Source: Acidovorax sp. CCYZU-2555 (GTDB lineage: Bacteria > Pseudomonadota > Gammaproteobacteria > Burkholderiales > Burkholderiaceae_C). Taken from it: a stretch of DNA of 64,000 bases. The stretch lies in the NCBI RefSeq assembly GCF_018413525.1, contig NZ_JAHCDD010000013.1, forward strand, positions 1-64,000, given 5' to 3'. Under the pieces are notes generated by a model. The model worked only from the letters and a program-made list of their open reading frames with translations. It was not told where the DNA came from and ran no database searches. This document shows, in pieces, positions 59,007-64,000 of this stretch. Position 1 is the first letter of the stretch. Every line of letters starts with the position of its first letter. The position numbers were made by a program, and so were the translations under genes.

Positions 59007-59040
59007 CGCGGGTTCAATTCCCGCCAGCTCCACCACCATA
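59007..59040 (+). repeat. attR core, 34-bp direct repeat
   Basis: Exact copy of 1665-1698 containing only the last 29 bases of ssrA and 5 bases beyond; no full tmRNA gene is present here. Confidence 0.95.
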
Positions 59041-59046
59041 ACGTCC

Positions 59047-59083
59047 AAGGGCGTTCACTGACATCCAGTGAACGCCCTTTTTC
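59047..59083 (+). terminator. Intrinsic terminator, original ssrA-side
   Basis: Perfect 14-bp stem (59047-59060 with 59066-59079), 5-base loop, then TTTTTC. It follows attR directly and was probably the tmRNA terminator before phage entry. Confidence 0.9.
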
Positions 59084-59284
59084 TTTGGTAAATCAACAAC
59101 TTACAGTGCGCCGGCGTCCGGGTAAATTCGCTGACATCCTGGGCAGGGTGGGGGGATAAGTAGGGGGGAGAAAGCCGCGCAGTCCTATACTTTCGGGAAA
59201 TTCCCCCCACTTTCGCCCCAAACCCAGCAAGCATGCGGCTTTGCAGCCACTGGCTCTCCCCGCCCCACTTTGGAGCGTGCAATC

Positions 59285-60530
59285 ATGCTGGCTGATGCCA
59301 AGTGCCGAAATGCGATATGCCCCCCCCGAACGCAAGCGGGCGCGTTTTACCGATGCGGGCGGCCTATATCTGCAAGTGAACCCGAACGGCTCCAAGCGCT
59401 GGTTCTACAAGTACCGGGTCGAGGGCAAGGAGCAGTAGCTTGCCCTCGGAAGCTATCCAGTCGTGAGCCTGATGGCAGTGCGCAAGGCGTGCAATGCGGC
59501 GAAGCTTCAGAAGATGGAAGGGGTTGACCCGATCTAGGTCCGGAAGCTGGAAAAGCTCAAGGGTAGGTGGGAGGGCCACGATACGTTCAAGACAGTATCT
59601 CTTGAGTGGCACGCCAAGCAGGTCGAGACCTGGAGTCCTGGCCACGCTGCCCGCACCTTGCGCCAACTGGAGCGCGATCTGTTTCCTTGGCTCAAAGATA
59701 GGCCCATGGCCATCATCGAGCCCATGGAACTGCTGTAAGTACTGCAGAAGGTGGAGGACCGAGGCGCGCTGGAAACCGCTGACCGGGCATTGATGCTGGC
59801 CTGGCAGGTGTGGCGTTACTGGTTGCCCACGGCCGGCAACACCCAGCGCGACATTACCGAAGGGCTCAAAAGCCGCCTCACGCCATACCGAGGTAAGAAC
59901 TTCCCAGCCATCGTGGAACCGCAACGCTTTGGCGAGCTGCTGCGGGCTATGTACGCCTACAAGGGCGGCCCGGTTGTGCGCACGGCGCTGCTGCTGGCAC
60001 CCCTGCTCTACCAGCGTCCCGGCAACCTGCGCATGATGGAATGGGCCGAGCTGGATCTGGAGGCAGCCTTGTGGACCATCCCCAGCGCCAAGATGAAACG
60101 CTCCGTGGAGGAAAAGGAAAATAGGGATGCACATATGGTGCCCATGCCAACGCAGGCCGTGGAACTGCTGCAGGAGGTACAGCCCATCACGGGCCATGGA
60201 CGCTACGTTTTCCCCGGACAGCGCGACCACGACCGTCCTATGTCGGATAACTCAGTGCGCAGCGCGCTGTATGGCCTGAGTTTTGGCAAGGAACAGAGCT
60301 GGCACGGTTTTCGGGCTAGCGCCCGGACCGTGCTGGTGGATCAGTTGGATCTGGATCATCTGGCCATCGAAGCCAACTTGGCGCATGCAGTAAAGGATTC
60401 CAATGGCCGAAGTTATAATCGAACTAAGTATTTGTCGCAGCGCTTTGAGCAGGTGCAGCAATGGGCGGACTATTTGGACAAGCTGCGCTTGGGTGTTGAT
60501 GGAAACGAGCGTGGGCCGCGCAAAGGATAA
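59285..60530 (+). pseudogene. P4-type integrase, broken
   Basis: The frame begins MLADAKCRNAICPP, then shifts at an 8-C run (59320-59327) into ERKRARFTDAGGLYLQVNPN. In the main frame there are three further stops: TAG 59436, TAG 59535 and TAA 59736. The rest is well preserved, including catalytic residues in YQRPGNLRMMEW, WHGFRASARTVL and NRTKYLSQ. P4-type integrases commonly use ssrA or tRNA 3' ends, so this is the fossil integrase of an older island at the same site. Confidence 0.85.
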
Positions 60531-60599
60531 GCTATTTCGGTCCATGCTGCAAGCCGAGCTACGGAAATGATGTCCGCTTTGCACACAGGCGTAACCAGT

Positions 60600-60936
60600 C
60601 GGCCGCCAATGCCCGCTTCCGGGAAGCCCGGTGGTCAGCACCAGAGCTATGGATCTGTAGGCTTTGCGCAAAGACCCACAAAAAAATTTGCAACACCATA
60701 TTGAGCACAGCGCCATCACGCTGCAGAAGAAAGCGCAGTCGCTACGGGACCGACAGTATCCACTGGCGCACCGGCAGACGCGGGAAGACGTGATCGTTGA
60801 GGCGCCGTCTCCACCAGCGTCGCGTGTCGCATGAGGGGCAGACCCCGCGGCGTTTGCAGGAAAAGGTCACAAAATAGTCATGCCCGCAATCGTCACAGCG
60901 GGCACGGGCAAAGCCTTGGGCAAAGATGCCCACCAT
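60600..60936 (-). pseudogene. IS91-family transposase remnant
   Basis: The N-terminal zinc-binding part is readable: ARCDDCGHDYFVTFSCKRRG, VCPSCDTRRW and HVFPRLPVRQWILSVP. A TAG follows at once, and recognisable sequence (RLRFLLQ, LNMVLQIFLWVFAQSLQ) continues to about 60600. The catalytic domain is missing. Confidence 0.75.
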
Positions 60937-61020
60937 GGGTGGTGTAGAGCTTGTCGCTGGCGTTTTGCTTGCCCACCTTGGCGGCCATGCGTTGGAAGGT
61001 GTCTTCTACCTGCGCTTTGG

Positions 61021-61932
61021 TCACCACAGCCACGTCATCATAATTCTGATCGCCCACTCCGCATCAGCGGGGTTGATAAACAGGATCAGGCCGGTCATCA
61101 TGACCCACTGGAACAATCGGATTTTAAGGAACAGGTCCATGCCCAAGTGAAACAGCACGCCAATGAGGATGAGGGGATAGCGAAATTCCTCGATCCAGAT
61201 CAGCGAGCTCAGTGAGCCCCAAATAACGAGAGTGGACCACGTCAATACCTGAAACACAAACGGATGCCTAGCGAAGTCGGGAAACCTGAGGCGTTGATAA
61301 CGCTTGATGTTGATCACATAAAACACGGCAGAGCCCTCTCTCCACATGCTGCCCAGCAGTTTCCAATACATCGACTTGAAGTAGATGTTTGCGACGAGAA
61401 GCTGCATCAGGCGCTGGCACCATGGCTCCTCCAGCGCAGCGTTCTGGAATGCACCGACCGGCGCGCCGATTGACAGCATGGAGTCGGCATTGGACTCGAA
61501 CATAAACAGGAATAACATCAGCCGCATGGCGACGTCGCCGCTGTTCAAAATAACGGGGTTTCTGTGCTGTATTGACGTAAGTGTGACGAAAAGAACTACG
61601 GCGAAGAGCTGCGTGTGCCAGCCGAGCAAGACGCAGAAAATACAGAAGAAATGAAGCGCAAACACTGAGCGGACGGCCGTCATGCTGCCAGACGTGTATG
61701 TGAAGACGGAAAATACCCGCGGGCTGAACTCACGCTTCCAGGCGGCGAAGTTCAAAACCCCGTGAGGCCCGAAAAATAACGCCATGCCTTTTGCATGAAA
61801 GATGGCGTCGACCAGCAAAAGCACAGAGAAGGCTATCCTGAAGACGACCATCGTCGCGGAACTCTGCGGGGTGAACATGAAGTCGTTCCAGAGTCTGACC
61901 AATGTATGCAGGCTGACTGCGCCGTCGTTCAT
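61021..61932 (-). CDS. HTTM-domain membrane protein
   Basis: 303 aa with many hydrophobic helices: ATMVVFRIAFSVLLLVDAIF, FALHFFCIFCVLLGWHTQLF, SGDVAMRLMLFLFMFES, QLLVANIYFKSMYWKLLGSM, FHLGMDLFLKIRLFQWVMMT. This is the HTTM (gamma-carboxylase-like) pattern. Start at 61932 overlaps the upstream partner gene. HTTM proteins often pair with DCC-type thioredoxin-like proteins, as here; substrate unknown. Confidence 0.8.
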   Translation of the reverse strand: MNDGAVSLHTLVRLWNDFMFTPQSSATMVVFRIAFSVLLLVDAIFHAKGMALFFGPHGVLNFAAWKREFSPRVFSVFTYTSGSMTAVRSVFALHFFCIFCVLLGWHTQLFAVVLFVTLTSIQHRNPVILNSGDVAMRLMLFLFMFESNADSMLSIGAPVGAFQNAALEEPWCQRLMQLLVANIYFKSMYWKLLGSMWREGSAVFYVINIKRYQRLRFPDFARHPFVFQVLTWSTLVIWGSLSSLIWIEEFRYPLILIGVLFHLGMDLFLKIRLFQWVMMTGLILFINPADAEWAIRIMMTWLW

Positions 61933-62456
61933 GCCGTATCCCTGGAAAAGGTAAAGACGACGATCTCTTCCGCTGGTGTGGGTGTTTCCCCCGCTTGCTT
62001 CCACGATGGTCTGGGGGACCGAGTCAACAGGTATTCAATTTTTTCTACCCTGCGGGCGTCGCTTGTGGGGCGAGTGACCTCGTAGGTGTTTATGAGGTAC
62101 TCTGCATAGCAACGTTGGGTGAGGCTTTCCTTGGGCGCTACCAGAGCATGCATCAGCTTCAAATGGCGAACGTCACCGGAAAATTGCTGCACCCCGGGTG
62201 ATGGGAAGTAATCGACAGGCACTTCGGCCGAACTTTGGTCTTCGAAGGTAATTTTGAAACGAATCAGTTCATCGGTGGTGATGGGCCTGGGAGCGAACAT
62301 GGACCAACTGTGGTTCAGCCCCAGCCAGATCACGGGTCTGGTGAGTTTTTTCAGCAGGTGGCGGCTAAATCGCCCGTCAGGTAAATTCCAGCCCCACAGG
62401 AAAAAAATCATGCAAATGCAAAAAAGGCTAATTCCAATATGCGATGCGGTGTTCAA
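61929..62456 (-). CDS. Membrane partner of the HTTM protein
   Basis: 175 aa from a TTG at 62456 that has GGGAG 9 nt upstream (the frame is open to TTG 62513). One N-terminal helix (GISLFCICMIFFLWGWNLP), then WLGLNHSWSMFAPRPITTDE and a soluble domain. This SMFAP-containing type is usually found beside HTTM genes. ATGA overlap with the HTTM gene. Confidence 0.7.
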   Translation of the reverse strand: MNTASHIGISLFCICMIFFLWGWNLPDGRFSRHLLKKLTRPVIWLGLNHSWSMFAPRPITTDELIRFKITFEDQSSAEVPVDYFPSPGVQQFSGDVRHLKLMHALVAPKESLTQRCYAEYLINTYEVTRPTSDARRVEKIEYLLTRSPRPSWKQAGETPTPAEEIVVFTFSRDTA

Positions 62457-62504
62457 AGCAAGGGGCTCCCGTAAAACGTTCAGGTTGCAGGCTGGAAAGA
62501 CGCC

Positions 62505-62972
62505 GTGAACCAAGACTCCGTCAGCGCCGGCGCCCTGCCTGACGCCGTGCCGGCTTTCCCTCCGGGCTCTTCGGATGAAACATCAGTCGTACTGTTTGAT
62601 GGGGTTTGCCATTTCTGCAATGGGGTGGTGATGTTTATGGCCAGGAATGAGGAAGGGACTCGTCTTCGTTTCGCCCATCTGCAGTCGGAGTCTGGGCGCA
62701 GGTTATTGCGGCAATATGGATTGTCGTTAGATACGCTGGATAGTATCGTCCTGATCGATGGCGGGCAGGTGTATCTGAAGTCTGATGCCGTCGTGAGGCT
62801 GACGCAATCGCTGAGCCGGCCGTGGAGATACATAGGCGCCTTGGGCTATGCGCCGCGTGCGGTACGAGATGTTGTGTACGACTTCGTGGGCCGCCATCGC
62901 TATCGCCTGTTTGGCAAGGCCAATGAGTGCGTGATTCCGAGTGAGGACATACTGAAGAAGTTTCTGAAGTAG
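62505..62972 (+). CDS. DCC-family (DUF393) thiol-disulfide-like protein
   Basis: 155 aa, GTG start. VVLFDGVCHFCNGVVMFMAR carries the CxxC motif, followed by RLRFAHLQSESGRRLL, DSIVLIDGGQVYLKSDAVVR and GRHRYRLFGKANEC. Divergent from the HTTM pair, sharing the intergenic region. Confidence 0.87.
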   Translation: MNQDSVSAGALPDAVPAFPPGSSDETSVVLFDGVCHFCNGVVMFMARNEEGTRLRFAHLQSESGRRLLRQYGLSLDTLDSIVLIDGGQVYLKSDAVVRLTQSLSRPWRYIGALGYAPRAVRDVVYDFVGRHRYRLFGKANECVIPSEDILKKFLK

Positions 62973-63043
62973 CCCCATGAAAGTCTCGGTGTACCAGAGT
63001 CACACCTACAAGACGAGCTTCGCACGGCCCTGGGTTCGTAGAC

Positions 63044-63265
63044 TCAGTGATCATTGCCTACGGAGTTGACGTCTCCCCCGATGTCGTTGCCGACGGAATT
63101 CACGTCTCCGCCAATGTCATTTCCCACAGAGTTGACGTCACCGCCGATGTCATTGCCCATGGAGTTCCCGGGCGGGCGATCCTCTGGCGGGTTTTTGGGG
63201 ACTCGTGGCGACTCATGGTCTTTGCCAAGATCGGTGTCCAGGTTGTCCATTGAAAAAGGTCCCAT
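63044..63265 (-). CDS. Small protein with SVGNDIGGDVN repeats
   Basis: 73 aa from ATG 63265 (MGPFSMDNLDTDLGKDHESP), with AAAGGA upstream. The C terminus is three copies of an 11-residue unit, glycine/asparagine/aspartate-rich, followed by SVGNDH. No family is recognised. Confidence 0.5.
   Translation of the reverse strand: MGPFSMDNLDTDLGKDHESPRVPKNPPEDRPPGNSMGNDIGGDVNSVGNDIGGDVNSVGNDIGGDVNSVGNDH
63063..63161 (-). repeat. 33-bp coding tandem repeat, three units
   Basis: Units at 63063-63095, 63096-63128 and 63129-63161, similar but not identical, each encoding SVGNDIGGDVN. A partial fourth unit adjoins. Confidence 0.85.
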
Positions 63266-63545
63266 GTCACATCCTTTGTAGTTTGACGCGTGATTGTGCA
63301 GTGAAATAGCGGGCGCACATAGCGTTTGCTCGTCGGGTACTCCGGATAGAAAATTTGACCGCATGAGGGTAAATATGGCACGGGTTTTTGGTATCTTGAC
63401 GCCTTCGTCCAGGGCAGTTTTAGCGGTCGCGGCGGCTTAAAGCGAGTCCACTGTTCGAGCGCTGGATTTGGGTCTGACGCGGACTTAGTCTCTGAAAAAC
63501 GTCCCCCTTGCTGAGTGGTCCAATCACGTTAGACAAGGAACGAAG
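63266..63545. other. Intergenic region without recognised features
   Basis: No gene or clear regulatory element is seen. It lies between the repeat-protein gene and the IS3 fragment. Confidence 0.4.
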
Positions 63546-63700
63546 ATGAACAAGACAGTCAGAGTGAAATACACGCTGGATTCATGTTGGAAGCGGTTCG
63601 TTTGGTAGAGAACGGGCAGACGATTGCCTGTGCAAGCAGAAGCCTTGGGGTGATAGAGCAGACGCTGTTCAACTGGGTCAAGCCTCAGCACAGTCCGGGC
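63546..63700 (+). pseudogene. IS3-family OrfA fragment
   Basis: MNKTVRVKYTL begins the frame; after an apparent one-base loss near 63580, MLEAVRLVENGQTIACASRS and LGVIEQTLFNWVK continue in another frame. This is the N-terminal HTH of an IS3-type OrfA; the remainder is replaced by the conjugative-element edge. Confidence 0.75.
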
Positions 63701-63706
63701 CGCAGG

Positions 63707-63928
63707 CTACTGCGCACGAGACCGAAACCCGCGATCCCCCGCCATGAATGCCTCCAACATGTGCGGTATCAACGTGGCAGCATCCACCATCTCGCCATAG
63801 GCTTGCGCATGCAGCGCGGCGTAGCGGTCGAGGTCAGCCTTCAGACCGACCGAGCACGCGAAGGTCAACTTCGTGCTTTCCGTCTTGGGCAGCGGGCCGA
63901 GCCGCAGCTTCTTTGTCGGTGTGTTCAT
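63707..63928 (-). CDS. DUF2274 protein of a conjugation module
   Basis: 73 aa. KLRLGPLPKTESTKLTFACS, LKADLDRYAALHAQAYGE, DAATLIPHMLEAFMAGDR are DUF2274 features. This family follows trbI in Tn4371-like and IncP-type transfer regions. ATGA overlap with the upstream trbI. Confidence 0.85.
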   Translation of the reverse strand: MNTPTKKLRLGPLPKTESTKLTFACSVGLKADLDRYAALHAQAYGEMVDAATLIPHMLEAFMAGDRGFRSRAQ

Positions 63929-64000
63929 CGTGATGCACCTCGCTGAAAAAACATCGGCTGATACGGCCGCAGCACCAGATCCCGATTAATGATGATGCGT
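63925..64000 (-). CDS. trbI: TrbI C terminus (continues outside window)
   Basis: The last 24 codons read RIIINRDLVLRPYQPMFFQR-GASR and stop at 63925-63927. This fits the conserved C-terminal end of TrbI/VirB10, part of the conjugative pore. Only the end is in the window; identification leans on the DUF2274 neighbour. Confidence 0.7.
   Translation of the reverse strand, partial: RIIINRDLVLRPYQPMFFQRGASR

Larger units (their letters stand above)
1665..59040. mobile_element. Lambda-type siphoviral prophage in ssrA
   Basis: The element is bounded by a perfect 34-bp direct repeat (1665-1698 and 59007-59040). It has int/xis at the left end, a divergent repressor/Cro switch, replication and recombination genes, a Q-like regulator, head and tail genes of siphovirus type (tail tube, frameshifted tail chaperone, 1857-aa tape measure), a lysis cassette, and lysogenic-conversion genes at the right end. 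The essential modules look intact. The lesions seen are one IS66 insertion, one G-run frameshift and one amber codon, all in small accessory genes. Confidence 0.93.

Noticed and set aside
59007-59040. Second tmRNA or a tRNA gene at the right end
   Set aside because: Only the 3' 29 bases of ssrA are present; no acceptor-stem 5' half or tag frame precedes it.

Overview
The window looks like a chromosome segment of a high-GC betaproteobacterium, most likely family Comamonadaceae (inference). The grounds are the ubiG-gph-ssrA gene order, the tmRNA tag ANDERFALAA, and the Comamonadaceae-like character of the phage and housekeeping proteins. Host genes occupy positions 1-1693: the 3' part of ubiG, gph overlapping it by 4 bases, and the tmRNA gene ssrA.

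Positions 1665-59040 are an essentially complete, lambda-type siphovirus prophage of about 57 kb integrated into the 3' end of ssrA. A 34-bp direct repeat of the ssrA 3' end marks attL (1665-1698) and attR (59007-59040). The leftward early arm (13.4 kb down to 1.8 kb) carries int and xis, many small phage genes, a YqaJ/lambda-exo type exonuclease and a RecT-type annealing protein. It is read from a promoter near 13450 that carries operator palindromes resembling those at the repressor gene, and it is interrupted by many intrinsic terminators. The immunity region (17.7-21.3 kb) holds a CI-like S24 repressor, a Cro-like gene with an apparently leaderless transcript, two exported proteins in repeated flanks, and a BRO/antirepressor-like gene behind a CIRCE-like operator. 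The rightward early operon (21.1-25.7 kb) encodes DUF1376 and DUF6475 replication proteins, an HNH protein, NinB, NinG and a zinc-motif Q-like protein. A pR'/tR'-like promoter-terminator pair follows it directly. Late genes run from 27.7 to 50.4 kb: metallopeptidase, terminase, portal, MuF, scaffold, capsid, connectors, tail tube, tail chaperones with a programmed -1 frameshift, tape measure, tail-tip and propeller proteins, holin, lysozyme and nested Rz/Rz1. An IS66-family element (14624-17190, 8-bp target duplication) sits in the left arm.

The right end of the prophage (50.4-58.75 kb) is an accessory block. It holds an AT-rich DUF2971 gene with a HEPN/zinc-ribbon gene, a umuC remnant, a patatin-like lipoprotein, an SRAP (HMCES/YedK) protein, and a reverse transcriptase whose C terminus is a 20-unit acidic tandem repeat. 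The DUF2971/HEPN pair and the reverse transcriptase are the best candidates for undescribed phage-defence systems.

Beyond attR (59041-64000) lie remnants of older integrations: a second integrase gene broken by a frameshift and three stops, an IS91 remnant, an HTTM/DCC membrane module, a repeat-bearing small gene, an IS3 fragment, and the edge of a conjugative element (DUF2274 gene and the trbI 3' end). The prophage genes are densely packed with ATGA start/stop overlaps and are punctuated by terminators, so lytic expression probably depends on antitermination.
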